Notes under the pieces: model-generated
Told to the model about the DNA's origin: nothing
Databases searched by the model: none
What the model saw: the letters and a program-made list of their open reading frames with translations, nothing else
Program-made: the position numbers and the translations under genes
NCBI GenBank assembly: GCA_903642235.1
Contig: CAHJWL010000007.1
Location: 164,475 to 228,474, forward strand
Source: Acidobacteriaceae bacterium
GTDB lineage: Bacteria > Acidobacteriota > Terriglobia > Terriglobales > Acidobacteriaceae
DNA: 64,000 bases
Direction of reading: 5' to 3'
Shown: positions 26,063 through 35,648 of the stretch, one piece after another
Position numbering within the stretch: position 1 is the first letter of the stretch
Layout: each line of letters starts with the position of its first letter

Positions 26063-27550
26063 ATGAAGCGCATCGCCATAGTCGGCGCGGGAATCAGTGG
26101 GTTGACGGCAGCGTGGCAGCTGACTCGACCGTCCGGCGTGCCCGTCGAGGTGACGCTCTTTGAAGCAAGTGGACGAGCGGGCGGTATCATCGAGACCGTA
26201 AGGCGAGATGGTTTCGTCATCGACATGGGGCCGGACTCCTGGGTCACTGAAAAACTCACTGCGCGCGAACTCGTGCAGGAGCTCGGCTTGGCGCAGGAGC
26301 TGATCGCGTCGAACGACAGCACGCGCAAGACCCATCTTCTGCTGAATGGCACACTCGAGACGATGCCTGACGGCCTGCGCATGATGGTGCCCACATCGAG
26401 CGCGGCCCTGGCAGCGATGGAAGTGTCACCGCTGCTGACGGCCGCGATGCTCCAGGCCTTCCATGAGGAAAGGGTGCGTGCACCGGAGCTGAAGCGGACC
26501 TCGCCCGTAGAGGATGAATCCATCGCAAGCTTCACAGAACGACACTTCGGACGCGAAGTTCTGGATCGGCTGGCAGCACCGCTGCTCTCGGGCGTCTTTG
26601 GCGGAGATGTTGCAGCTCTGAGCGTGCGGGCTGTGATGGCGCCCTTTGTCGCGATGGAGCGCGAACGAGGATCGCTCATCGCGGCTCTCGAGGAGCGCGA
26701 GGGACTACGCCATGCCGCGGGACAACCGGTACAGGCGATCTTCACCACCCTGCGCTCCGGCCTCGGTCTGCTCACGGATACGCTGGCGGAGCAACTTCCG
26801 CCGGGAGTCCTGCAGCTGGGACAGCGCGTCCTCAGCCTCCATCGATCCGATGCCGCCGGGCACCCGGGTTGGATCGTAAGCAGCAGCAGCGCGGGGTCTC
26901 AAGTCCGCAAGCCACATTCACCGGCGCTGGACGAGTGCTTCGATGAGGTCGTTCTTGCTACGCCGTCTCAGGCAATGGCGGAGTTGCTGGAACCTGTCGA
27001 TCGGGACCTCTCGCGTTTGTTGCCGGTTGCGGCGAGTTCAGCCATTCTTGTGGCGCTGGCATGGACGAAGACAACGATGAACCTGCCGCAGGGCTTTGGC
27101 TTTCTGGTGCCTCCGTCCCGCACGGGCCAGCCCGCCGGGTCACAACTTTTGGCGACGACCTTTGTCGGTCAGAAGTTTGTGGACCGTGTTCCTGCAGGTG
27201 GCCATCTGCTGCGCGTCTTCTTTGGCGGAGACTCGGCGCGCGCCTTGCTCGATGCAGAGGATTCAGACGAGTCGGTCATCCAGCTTGCACTGCGCGAGCT
27301 GAACAGTATCCTCGGGCCGCAAAACGGGGGCAGGCTGCCTCAACCGGCCCTGGCTGAGGTGCGTCGCTGGCCGTTGAGTCTGCCGCAGTACGCAGTCAAG
27401 CATCTGGAGCGAACCACCGCGCTCGACCACCGCGTAGCAGGGATCCCCGGCCTGCATGTGCTTGGCAACGGGCTGCGTGGAGTCGGCCTGCCGGATCTGA
27501 TACGCGAGGCACGCAGGCTCGCGACAAAACTGCTCTCGGCGGAGATCTAG
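26063..27550 (+). CDS. hemY: HemY-type protoporphyrinogen/coproporphyrinogen oxidase
   Basis: A 495-residue flavoprotein. The ATG at 26063, 7 bases after the ferrochelatase stop, directly precedes the FAD-binding Rossmann motif IVGAGISGLTAAWQL. GGIIETVRRDGFVIDMGPDS and the C-terminal GIPGLHVLGNGLRGVGLPDL are the family's FAD-contacting segments. It oxidises the porphyrinogen with oxygen. Start choice rules out a longer upstream reading that overlaps hemH. The stop overlaps the converging 2H phosphoesterase by 4 bases. Confidence 0.92.
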   Translation: MKRIAIVGAGISGLTAAWQLTRPSGVPVEVTLFEASGRAGGIIETVRRDGFVIDMGPDSWVTEKLTARELVQELGLAQELIASNDSTRKTHLLLNGTLETMPDGLRMMVPTSSAALAAMEVSPLLTAAMLQAFHEERVRAPELKRTSPVEDESIASFTERHFGREVLDRLAAPLLSGVFGGDVAALSVRAVMAPFVAMERERGSLIAALEEREGLRHAAGQPVQAIFTTLRSGLGLLTDTLAEQLPPGVLQLGQRVLSLHRSDAAGHPGWIVSSSSAGSQVRKPHSPALDECFDEVVLATPSQAMAELLEPVDRDLSRLLPVAASSAILVALAWTKTTMNLPQGFGFLVPPSRTGQPAGSQLLATTFVGQKFVDRVPAGGHLLRVFFGGDSARALLDAEDSDESVIQLALRELNSILGPQNGGRLPQPALAEVRRWPLSLPQYAVKHLERTTALDHRVAGIPGLHVLGNGLRGVGLPDLIREARRLATKLLSAEI

Positions 27551-28065
27551 GCGAAGAGAAAGGTGCGGGCGTGCTGCCATGGACCGCCACGGTAGTGCCA
27601 CAGATCAATGCCCACGGCCTGAACGCGCCAGGGTGCGAACTGTCCCTCAAGTGTCGTCAAAAGCTCGCGAGCAGCCACCGGCGTCACCTTGTTTTGCACG
27701 ACAACGTGCGGCTGAAAGCGTTGCCTGTCCTGCGCGGTCAACTCTTCGGCAAAGGCATGCGCGAGCTCAGCATGCAGCGTTTGCAGCTCCGGCGCCGCGA
27801 GCCGGTAAGCCACACCTTTGCCGAGGGATCGAACGCCTGTCACAGCAACAGAAAACGTTCGGCGATCAGCGGCAATCGAAGCAAGCCTCTCGTCAATCCA
27901 GGACTCGTCCGGCAAGGTGTGGAAGAGAGTGACGTGAGCGGCGATGCGATTGCGCTCCGGTGGGAAGTACTGTTGGCGAAGTTGGTCGAACTCTGCCTGC
28001 GACTCCGGATCAAGCCGAAGGGTGAGGACATTGGTCGTGGAGGAAGCGGCCGGTGCAATGGGCAT
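27547..28065 (-). CDS. 2'-5' RNA ligase-like 2H phosphoesterase
   Basis: A 172-residue protein with the two His motifs of the 2H family, HVTLFHTLP near residue 44 and PHVVVQNKV near residue 118. The second has Val instead of the usual Thr or Ser at the third position, which may weaken catalysis. Family members act on 2',5' or cyclic phosphates of RNA or nucleotides; the substrate here is unknown. It converges with hemY, overlapping it by 4 bases. Confidence 0.8.
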   Translation of the reverse strand: MPIAPAASSTTNVLTLRLDPESQAEFDQLRQQYFPPERNRIAAHVTLFHTLPDESWIDERLASIAADRRTFSVAVTGVRSLGKGVAYRLAAPELQTLHAELAHAFAEELTAQDRQRFQPHVVVQNKVTPVAARELLTTLEGQFAPWRVQAVGIDLWHYRGGPWQHARTFLFA

Positions 28066-28204
28066 GTCACCTACGATGCTGTGACACGCAGAAGGCTGTC
28101 ATCCGCCCATCACACGCGATCATTTCCATTCCGTAAGGGCCAGCCGTTCTTCTTGGCGGTGATTTCACATATCCGCATCAAAGCCGGTATACCGTCAGAA
28201 CTCC

Positions 28205-29425
28205 ATGCGTATTCTGGTCATCAATAGCGGCTCCTCTTCTTTGAAGTTCTCTATCTATGAAGCGGCTTCCTCCTCACCGGGTGTGGAGCCGACATCGCTT
28301 CTCGAAGGCGAGCTAAGCGGGATCGGCGGCGAGCATGTTGCGCTTCGAGTGAAGGGCAGTGCTGTTGCGCGCGGTTCGGACCAGAGCTCGCTGCCGCACG
28401 TGAGAACGCCGGCAGATGCAGCCCGATACATCCTTGATCTCACGACCAGCCCCGACATGCCGACGATCGATGCGATCGGCTACCGCGTCGTCCATCCGGG
28501 CGCAAAGCTGATCGGACATCAGCGGGTGACACCGGAAGTCCTTCAGGAGCTTGAACAGGCCATTCACTTTGCTCCGCTGCATGATCCGGTCGTGATCGGC
28601 GTGATGCGCGCAGCCATGGAGCGCTTTCCGCGGCTCAAGCATTATACCTGTTTTGACACGGAGTTTCACCGCACTATGCCCGAAGAAGCTTCGATCTATG
28701 CGATTCCGCAGACCGTTCGAGATGCTGGCGTGCGACGCTATGGCTTCCATGGCCTGAGTTGCGAATCGGTGCTGCATCAGTTGCGCAGGCGCGCAGCAGA
28801 GTTGCCGCGCCGGATGGTCATTGCACATCTCGGCAGCGGCTGCAGTGTAACGGCGGTGCGCGATGGGCGCTCAGTCGATACCTCCATGGGCCTGACACCG
28901 GATGGGGGACTGGTCATGGGAACGCGGCCGGGCGACCTCGACCCTGGCCTTGTTCTTTACCTGATGCGACAGCAGACAGGTGCGAGCAGCGATGCCGCAT
29001 CCGCTGCTGTGGAAGCTCTACTGAATCACAGCTCCGGAATGGTTGCGCTCTCCGGCCTCGAGAACAACATGATAACGGTGCGGCAGGCAGCCGCAGAGGG
29101 CAATGCGGACGCGGTCCTCGCCCTGAAGGTGTTCACGCGCTGTATCAAGAAGACAATTGGCGGCTATGCCTGGCTGCTGGGCGGGCTTGATGCGATCGTC
29201 TTTACCGGCGGTATCGGCGAGCATGACGAGGCCACCCGCAGCGAGAGCCTGGCTGGTCTGGTCTCTTTCAACATTCGAGTTGATGCTGAACGCAACGCCG
29301 ACAAAAGCAACGAGATGCGCGGTGTCGAAGCATCTGATGGAAAGACGGCTATCCTCATCGTTCCAGCGCAGGAAGAACTCATGATCGCCATGCACGTTGC
29401 GCGTATGGTCAATGCCGCCACGTAG
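28205..29425 (+). CDS. ackA: Acetate kinase
   Basis: A 406-residue kinase interconverting acetyl phosphate and acetate with ATP formation. The N-terminal phosphate loop ILVINSGSSSLKFS, the HPGAKLIGHQRVT segment, FDTEFHRTMPE, GFHGLSCESV and the nucleotide site VFTGGIGEHDEATR are all present. Followed after 48 bases by phosphoketolase, so acetyl phosphate made there can be turned into acetate plus ATP. TATACC lies 11 bases before the ATG and no ribosome site is visible. Confidence 0.97.
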   Translation: MRILVINSGSSSLKFSIYEAASSSPGVEPTSLLEGELSGIGGEHVALRVKGSAVARGSDQSSLPHVRTPADAARYILDLTTSPDMPTIDAIGYRVVHPGAKLIGHQRVTPEVLQELEQAIHFAPLHDPVVIGVMRAAMERFPRLKHYTCFDTEFHRTMPEEASIYAIPQTVRDAGVRRYGFHGLSCESVLHQLRRRAAELPRRMVIAHLGSGCSVTAVRDGRSVDTSMGLTPDGGLVMGTRPGDLDPGLVLYLMRQQTGASSDAASAAVEALLNHSSGMVALSGLENNMITVRQAAAEGNADAVLALKVFTRCIKKTIGGYAWLLGGLDAIVFTGGIGEHDEATRSESLAGLVSFNIRVDAERNADKSNEMRGVEASDGKTAILIVPAQEELMIAMHVARMVNAAT

Positions 29426-29473
29426 TCTCCACGAGTCAATCGGCCGCGCGTGCGGCTTAAACGAGGTTTCTCC

Positions 29474-31906
29474 ATGAGCAGTCCGCCTATCAGCACGGAA
29501 CCGACGCCTTCTCTGACCGCCGCGCTCTCCGCCGAAGAGTTAAGGCTTACGGATGCCTACTGGCGCGCTTGCAACTACCTCTGTGCGGGAATGTTGTACT
29601 TACGTGCAAACCCACTCCTGCGAGAGCCTCTGAAGCCGGAGCACATCAAAAGCCGTCTGCTCGGCCATTGGGGGTCAGACCCGGGGCAGACGTTTACGTG
29701 GGTTCACCTGAATCGCATGATCAAGAAATATGATCTCGATTTGATGTACATCTCTGGGCCGGGGCACGGGGCGCCGGCAACGCTCTCGAACAGCTACCTC
29801 GAGGGCGTCTACTCCGAGGTTTATCCGGATAAGAGCCAGGATCTCGCGGGTCTTCAGAAGTTCCTGAAGCAGTTCTCTTTCCCGGGCGGTATCGGCAGCC
29901 ATTGCACACCGGAGACGCCGGGATCAATCCATGAGGGCGGCGAGCTTGGTTACAGTCTGTCCCATGGCTTCGGTGCAGCGTTTGACAATCCGCAGCTGAT
30001 CGTGGCGGTGATGGTGGGCGATGGAGAGTCCGAGACAGGCCCACTGGCCACCTCATGGCATTCGAATAAGTTCCTGAATCCGGTACACGATGGCGCTGTC
30101 CTTCCTATCCTTCACCTGAATGGTTACAAAATCGCGAACCCTACAGTGCTTGCGCGTATTTCGCCCGAGGAACTCCTCAGCCTGTTCCACGGCCTGGGCT
30201 GGAAGCCGTTTGTTGTGGAAGGCGATGATCCTGCAGGGATGCACCAGCTTATGGCGGAGACGATGAATCAGTGCGTACAGGAAATCCGTGAGATCCAGCA
30301 GCGCGCGCGAAGTGCTCCAGCGGATGCCATACCACAACGTCCACACTGGCCAATGATCATCCTGCGCTCGCCGAAGGGCTGGACCGGACCAAAGATGGTT
30401 GCAGGCCACCGGGTAGAGGGATCGTGGCGCGCACACCAGATCCCGATTGCCGATCCGGTGACAAAACCCGATCAGTTGCGTCATCTGGAAACGTGGCTGC
30501 GGAGTTACAGGCCGGAGGAGTTGTTTGATGAGGCCGGAGCGCTCCTCCCGGAACTGCGGGCGCTTCCGCCTTCCGGCAGTCGGCGAATCAGCGCAAATCC
30601 GCACGCAAACGGCGGGTCACTACGGAAGCCGTTAGATCTGCCGGACTTTCGAGACTACGCAATTAAGTTGGATCAGCCCGGTCAGGTCATAGTCTCCTCG
30701 ACTGAGACTTTGGGCGGATTCCTGCGGGACATCATCCGCCGAAACATGACAAGCTTTCGTGTCTTCGGACCGGACGAGACAGCCTCCAACAAGCTGCAAT
30801 TGATGTACGAGGCGAGCGGGAAGACCTGGATGGAGGAGCGGCTAGCTCTCGACGAGGACGGCGGCCACCTTTCGCCCAGCGGTCGCGTGATGGAGATGCT
30901 GAGCGAGCATACCCTTGAAGGCTGGTTCGAAGGATACGTTCTAACCGGACGGCACGGTCTTCTAAACAGCTATGAAGCGTTCGTGCATATCATCGATTCG
31001 ATGTTCAATCAGCATGCAAAATGGCTGGAAAAGAGCAAGCTCGAACTACGATGGCGTTCGCCGATCTCGTCGATCAATCTCTTGATCAGCTCGCTAGTTT
31101 GGCGGCAGGATCATAATGGTTTCACACATCAGGATCCGGGCTTTCTTGACATCGTCACAAATAAGAGTCCGGAGATTACGCGTATTTATCTGCCGCCGGA
31201 TGCAAATTGTCTTCTCTCAGTCGCGGACCATTGTCTGCGCAGCACCGACTACGTCAACGTTATCGTCGCGGACAAGGCATCGCATCTGCAGTACCTCGAC
31301 ATGGATGCCGCGATTCGGCATTGCACGAAGGGTATAGGTATCTGGGACTTTGCATCAAATGACGCCGGACATGAGCCCGATGTCGTTATGGCGTGTGCTG
31401 GAGATATCCCGACGTCCGAGTCCCTTGCGGCGGTCGCCATCCTCCGGGAACGCTGCGCCAACGTCAAGATTCGCTTCATTAATGTCGTAGACCTTTTTCG
31501 GCTGATGTCAGACCGCGAGCACCCGCACGGCTTGACCGACCGCGAGTTTGACGGGCTCTTTACAAGAGAAAAGCCGGTGATCTTTAATTTCCACGCGTAC
31601 TCGTCCTTGATTCACAAACTGACGTACCGACGTGCAAACCACGCGAACTTCCACGTTCATGGCTATAAGGAGAAAGGGAACATCAACACGCCGCTCGAGC
31701 TGGCTATTCTGAATGGAGTCGATCGGTTTACGCTGGCAATGGATGTCATTGACCGCGTGCCGATGCTGCAGGCTTCGGCCGCGCATACCAAAGGATGGCT
31801 GCAGGATCAGATCATCAACAGTGTCAACTTTGCGCACGAGAACGGGATCGACCGAGAGGACATTCGCGATTGGACATGGCCGCGCAGCGGACCTGCCCGC
31901 GGCTGA
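29474..31906 (+). CDS. xfp: Phosphoketolase (xylulose-5-P/fructose-6-P)
   Basis: An 810-residue thiamine-diphosphate enzyme splitting xylulose 5-phosphate (and often fructose 6-phosphate) into acetyl phosphate plus an aldose phosphate. Motifs include [34 protein letters not shown], the thiamine site [18 protein letters not shown] and [14 protein letters not shown] 29474 is taken over an in-frame start 24 bases upstream because it has an appropriate spacing from GAGG and a normal N-terminus. Gene order with ackA indicates a carbon-saving shunt to acetate and ATP. Confidence 0.96.
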   Translation: MSSPPISTEPTPSLTAALSAEELRLTDAYWRACNYLCAGMLYLRANPLLREPLKPEHIKSRLLGHWGSDPGQTFTWVHLNRMIKKYDLDLMYISGPGHGAPATLSNSYLEGVYSEVYPDKSQDLAGLQKFLKQFSFPGGIGSHCTPETPGSIHEGGELGYSLSHGFGAAFDNPQLIVAVMVGDGESETGPLATSWHSNKFLNPVHDGAVLPILHLNGYKIANPTVLARISPEELLSLFHGLGWKPFVVEGDDPAGMHQLMAETMNQCVQEIREIQQRARSAPADAIPQRPHWPMIILRSPKGWTGPKMVAGHRVEGSWRAHQIPIADPVTKPDQLRHLETWLRSYRPEELFDEAGALLPELRALPPSGSRRISANPHANGGSLRKPLDLPDFRDYAIKLDQPGQVIVSSTETLGGFLRDIIRRNMTSFRVFGPDETASNKLQLMYEASGKTWMEERLALDEDGGHLSPSGRVMEMLSEHTLEGWFEGYVLTGRHGLLNSYEAFVHIIDSMFNQHAKWLEKSKLELRWRSPISSINLLISSLVWRQDHNGFTHQDPGFLDIVTNKSPEITRIYLPPDANCLLSVADHCLRSTDYVNVIVADKASHLQYLDMDAAIRHCTKGIGIWDFASNDAGHEPDVVMACAGDIPTSESLAAVAILRERCANVKIRFINVVDLFRLMSDREHPHGLTDREFDGLFTREKPVIFNFHAYSSLIHKLTYRRANHANFHVHGYKEKGNINTPLELAILNGVDRFTLAMDVIDRVPMLQASAAHTKGWLQDQIINSVNFAHENGIDREDIRDWTWPRSGPARG

Positions 31907-32050
31907 AGGGCAGTGGATCTGGGCTTCTCCTCATTCTTCGCACACGCGACAGAACGTTGGAATATTTGTTAGAAATGGCAGCTATTGTTCAGCCGCTCCA
32001 GTCACGAATCCTCTTGAAGAGGCCTATGCTAGGAGGAAGAGGGGCGCAAT

Positions 32051-32272
32051 ATGTCATGTCGCACATGTACTGAATTGGAACGATTTCTGCACTCGGCGCT
32101 CGCCGAGGGATCTCCTGCTCTGCTGCTGGGTCTAACGGAGGCAGGGAAGCGAAACCGAATTCATCAGAGGCAGGAGAAAATACTGAAGCTTGAGACCGAC
32201 CTGAAGCGGCATAAAGATTCCTGCCTGGAGTGTCGCAACGAGCAGCAAGCTGTCCAGTCCGCTCACCTGTGA
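32051..32272 (+). CDS. Small Cys-containing protein, unknown
   Basis: A 73-residue protein. AGGAGG stands 14 to 19 bases upstream of ATG, a slightly long spacing, with a nearer purine run. Cysteines are placed as MSCRTCTE at the start and CLECRN near the end, two CxxC pairs that could bind a metal or form disulfides; the middle is Lys/Arg-rich and helical (RQEKILKLETDLKRH). It resembles small acidobacterial proteins of unknown role. No membrane segment. Confidence 0.6.
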   Translation: MSCRTCTELERFLHSALAEGSPALLLGLTEAGKRNRIHQRQEKILKLETDLKRHKDSCLECRNEQQAVQSAHL

Positions 32273-32356
32273 GGCATACGGGTCTGATCACGGTGGAGAG
32301 CTGTTGAAGATTACGGTAAGTCGAACGCAGCATCCGACCCTGGATAGGATCAACGC

Positions 32357-32938
32357 ATGACAGATCTCTCTCTTGCTCTTTCAGTCTCTCCAGATGTCTT
32401 GAGTCGTGCCCGCAAGATCAAGCTCTTTCTGATGGATGTCGATGGAACGATTACAGACGGAAGCGTTTGTCTTGTCTCTGCTCTGTCGGCGAACGATGCA
32501 GTCCAGGTTCTGTCAGAGATGAAAATGTTTAATGCGCAGGATGGTCAGGGCCTGTCGTTAGCTCACACCATGGGCATTCAGACAGGCTTCATTACGGGCC
32601 GAAAATCGCCTGCCGTAGCGCAACGTGCGAAGGAACTCAAGGTGAGTTTTGTGTGTCTTGGGCAGGCAACAAAAACGCAGGCGTTTGAGGATTGCATGAC
32701 GCGGGCCGGCGTGACGGAAGAGGAGGTCGCCTACATGGGAGATGATCTGCCGGATATTCCTCTCGCACAACGCGCCGGTCTAGGAGTGTGTGTGTCAGAT
32801 GGCGTGCCGGAGCTGAAGGCGGTCTGCCAGTATGTGACCAAGCGCGGCGGTGGGCGTGGATCGGCCCGCGAGGTCATTGAACTCATTCTGAAGGCTCAGG
32901 GGCGATGGGAGGAAGCGATTCCTCGAGCACTGGCCTAG
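32357..32938 (+). CDS. kdsC: KdsC-like HAD phosphatase
   Basis: A 193-residue HAD-family hydrolase. Motif I is FLMDVDGTITDGS with the nucleophile Asp, motif II lies in IQTGFITGRKSP, and motif III/IV is AYMGDDLPDIPL; there is no cap domain, as in KdsC tetramers. The likely reaction is removal of phosphate from Kdo 8-phosphate for lipopolysaccharide core synthesis. A 16-residue segment between motif I and the Asn-Ala-Gln-Asp-Gly loop is longer than in E. coli KdsC. No other kds gene is near, so another sugar phosphate is possible. Confidence 0.85.
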   Translation: MTDLSLALSVSPDVLSRARKIKLFLMDVDGTITDGSVCLVSALSANDAVQVLSEMKMFNAQDGQGLSLAHTMGIQTGFITGRKSPAVAQRAKELKVSFVCLGQATKTQAFEDCMTRAGVTEEEVAYMGDDLPDIPLAQRAGLGVCVSDGVPELKAVCQYVTKRGGGRGSAREVIELILKAQGRWEEAIPRALA

Positions 32939-33020
32939 ACAGATGTTGTATACGGAAGAGCAGTCTGTGCTGACCGACTCGCTCATCGGCGGAGATCGAA
33001 GGGACGAGCCCGAATCAACT

Positions 33021-33026
33021 TATAAT
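33021..33026 (+). promoter_or_regulatory. -10 box directly before the oxyanion-binding gene
   Basis: TATAAT 6 bases before ATG 33033. Like purS, it predicts a leaderless message. It also supports the choice of 33033 over the in-frame ATG at 32943. Confidence 0.4.
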
Positions 33027-33032
33027 CCGCGT

Positions 33033-33998
33033 ATGCGAACCCCGCTGACGCGATCGCTCTGTGACTCGCTTCGACCAAGCCGACGCCATTTCCTGGTTCG
33101 TAGCGGCCTGGCTGTTGGCGCAGTAGGTGCCGGAACTTGCCTGCCTCTACTGGCTGCGTCGCTGCCAACCCTCGATCTGGCCTATGCGGGCTCTATGGGG
33201 TCGCTGATGGAGGGCCCTTTCAAGAGGGCCGCCGCGACAAGTTTGAAGCTGGAGGTGCACGGCCTTGGTCAGGGCGCCAACGCACTTGCACAGTTGATTG
33301 CAAGCGGCAGCATCTCGCCTGACGTTTTCATTTCGATCACACCGGGTCCCATGCGGACAGTACTTCAAGCGGGGAAGGCCATCGTCGCGGAGCCGATCGC
33401 CAGAACTGAGATGGTCATTGCATATGATCCGAAAAGCCGATTTGCAGGGCGATTGGACGCTGCGGCCAAAGGCCGGGAACCCTGGTGGAAAGTACTGCAG
33501 GAGCCTGGTTTCCGCTTCGGTCGAACTGATCCTGGAGCGGATCCGCAAGGCCGGAACATCATCTTTGCCATGATGCTGGCGGCCAAGATGTATGCACAGC
33601 CGGACCTGGTGGAGAAGATACTAGGGCCGACGATGAACCGGCAGCAGATCAGCATGGAGGCCGGTCTGCAATCGCGTCTGCAAAGCGGCGCGTTCGATGC
33701 TGCCGCTGCCTACAAAGTGCAACCCGGTTCCTTCGGTCTTCCTTATATCGCGCTGCCAGCGGCGGTAAATCTAAGCGGCGAGAAGGTTCACTCTGAAAAT
33801 CCTGAGATTTACCTCGCGATTGGTGGAACGAACTACCTTCCGGAGCCTCTGATCTACTATGCGACGGCACTTACCGCTGCTCGTAATCCGTCTGGTGCGG
33901 CAGCATTTTGTGCTTGGCTCAAAGGATCTGAGGCGCAGGCTCTCCTCCGTCAGGGGGCGTACGATCCGCCCGGCAGCACCTCCGTATTGCGGGTATGA
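33033..33998 (+). CDS. Oxyanion (molybdate/tungstate-type) binding protein, Tat-exported
   Basis: A 321-residue periplasmic binding protein. The N-terminus has a twin-Arg signal (SRRHFLV) followed by a hydrophobic stretch (GLAVGAVGAGTCLPLLAAS). The mature part is a type II binding fold of the ModA/WtpA kind: AYAGSMGSLMEGPFK, GQGANALAQLIASG, SPDVFISI and MVIAYDPKS. Specificity between molybdate, tungstate and related anions is not decidable. It leads a three-gene importer operon with 4- to 8-base overlaps. Confidence 0.8.
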   Translation: MRTPLTRSLCDSLRPSRRHFLVRSGLAVGAVGAGTCLPLLAASLPTLDLAYAGSMGSLMEGPFKRAAATSLKLEVHGLGQGANALAQLIASGSISPDVFISITPGPMRTVLQAGKAIVAEPIARTEMVIAYDPKSRFAGRLDAAAKGREPWWKVLQEPGFRFGRTDPGADPQGRNIIFAMMLAAKMYAQPDLVEKILGPTMNRQQISMEAGLQSRLQSGAFDAAAAYKVQPGSFGLPYIALPAAVNLSGEKVHSENPEIYLAIGGTNYLPEPLIYYATALTAARNPSGAAAFCAWLKGSEAQALLRQGAYDPPGSTSVLRV

Positions 33999-34768
33999 CA
34001 TCCCCTTCTCCATGGCTTGCGCGAGTGGGCGCCCTGCTCTTTGCAGGTGCTCTCCTTTACCCCTTTACAGCTTTCTTTACGTTCATCGGGCCTTGGAACT
34101 GGAGTGACGACGTACGGCAGCCGGCTCTGGAGGCTGTTCGTGTATCGCTGGTGCTGACTGGCTGGGCCATGCTGGTTATCGTCGTGATCGGTACGCCCAT
34201 GGCACTTTACATCGTCCGTTGTGGAGCGCGCGAGCGGCTGATCTGGCAAGCAGTGCTGCTGCTCCCTGTCTTGCTTCCGCCCCTGGCTCAAGGCGTTCTG
34301 CTGTCGCTGGCCTTCGGTACGCAAGGGGCCGTCGGAAGGTGGTTGCATCACTTTGGCATCGTAGTTACGAACAGTGCAACGGCCTACATCGGCACGCAGG
34401 TCTATGTCGGTATCGGATATTTTGTCTTGGGAGCAGTTGCTGCGATGGGAAGTGTGCCCTTTGCGCTGCAGCAGCAGGCAGCGCTGCTTGGTCTCACGCC
34501 CTGGCAGACGTTTTGGAGAGTCACACTCCCCCTGGCGCGACTGGGGCTGGCAGTCGCGGTAACAATAACCTGGATTCGCACGGTTAGTGAGTTCGGCGCG
34601 GTGATGGTAACGGCCTATTACCCCTCCGGAATGCCCGTGCAGTTATGGATCAACTTACAGAGTTTCGGTCTGACCGCGGTGATGCCGTTGCTGCTTCTTT
34701 TTCTCGCCATTGCGCTGCCGCTGCCGTGGCTGGTCCATCTGCTGGCGCAGCGCAGATCTGATGCTTAG
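33995..34768 (+). CDS. Oxyanion ABC transporter permease
   Basis: A 257-residue ModB/WtpB-like inner-membrane permease with about six helices. The cytoplasmic coupling loop reads LLGLTPWQTFWRVTLPLARLGL, matching the EAA motif that contacts the ATPase. The ATG overlaps the binding-protein stop (ATGA) and the stop overlaps the ATPase start, so all three are translated together. Confidence 0.88.
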   Translation: MTSPSPWLARVGALLFAGALLYPFTAFFTFIGPWNWSDDVRQPALEAVRVSLVLTGWAMLVIVVIGTPMALYIVRCGARERLIWQAVLLLPVLLPPLAQGVLLSLAFGTQGAVGRWLHHFGIVVTNSATAYIGTQVYVGIGYFVLGAVAAMGSVPFALQQQAALLGLTPWQTFWRVTLPLARLGLAVAVTITWIRTVSEFGAVMVTAYYPSGMPVQLWINLQSFGLTAVMPLLLLFLAIALPLPWLVHLLAQRRSDA

Positions 34769-35468
34769 AGCACACGTGATTAAGACCAGGCGGGAGATGC
34801 GCGTCGATGTGTCGATGGATCTCAAGACGGGTGCATCGCTTGCGCTGTTCGGTGCCTCGGGCGCTGGTAAAAGTACGATTCTGGCGTGTCTCGCTGGTCT
34901 TGAAACGCCGGAGAGCGGTTATGTGGCATTCGACGATGTGACGCTCTATCCTCCGCTGCTGCCCACGTACAAGCGATCGATCGGGTACCTCACACAGGAG
35001 CCCGGATTGTTTCCTCACCTCCGGGTGAAGGAGAATGTGATGTTTGGCGTTCCCTTCGAGGCGAGACGCGGCCCAGAGCACACTGCATGGGTTCAACAGC
35101 TTCAGGAGCGTCTCCGGCTGCACGCTATCTGGAACGCTCCTGCGACGGCGATCTCTGGTGGTCAGGCTCGTCGTGTGGCGCTGGCGCGCATGCTGGCTCG
35201 CCGGCCCAAGCTGGTTCTTCTGGATGAGCCTTTTGCCGGTCTGGACCGGCAGACCGTCCGCGAGTTAATCGACCATCTCAGCTTCTGGCAGAAGACACTT
35301 GGATATAGCATGATTGCTGTTGATCATCAAGCAGAAGTGCTTCAACGACTTTGCCCCGAGGACGTGCTCGCGATAGAGGCTGGACGGAGTATCCAGCGCG
35401 ACTCGTGGGCCGGGTTACACGCACATCCTGCGACACCGCTGCTCCGATCTCTTCTCGCGCCGTTGTGA
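34761..35468 (+). CDS. Oxyanion ABC transporter ATP-binding protein
   Basis: A 235-residue ATPase. Walker A GASGAGKST, Q-loop LTQEPGLFPHL, signature ISGGQARRVALARML and Walker B LVLLDEPFAGLD are complete. At about 235 residues it lacks the C-terminal TOBE domain of ModC and the regulatory part, so anion-dependent feedback by that domain is absent. ATG 34761 overlaps the permease stop; an in-frame start 51 bases earlier lies deep inside the permease gene and is less likely. Confidence 0.88.
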   Translation: MLRAHVIKTRREMRVDVSMDLKTGASLALFGASGAGKSTILACLAGLETPESGYVAFDDVTLYPPLLPTYKRSIGYLTQEPGLFPHLRVKENVMFGVPFEARRGPEHTAWVQQLQERLRLHAIWNAPATAISGGQARRVALARMLARRPKLVLLDEPFAGLDRQTVRELIDHLSFWQKTLGYSMIAVDHQAEVLQRLCPEDVLAIEAGRSIQRDSWAGLHAHPATPLLRSLLAPL

Positions 35469-35648
35469 GAGGTGCGGGCGAAGCGCTCACTATCGAGAGT
35501 AAGCGTCACGAAGACGTTGGCCGAGGCGAGACGTAATTCGCCTTGATGGAATTTTCATCTAAACCCGCATCCTAGCCGTTATAGGCGGCGGCATACGACA
35601 ACAGGGAAGGTAAGGTACGAATCTTTGCAGGACGAAAGCTCAGCACAT

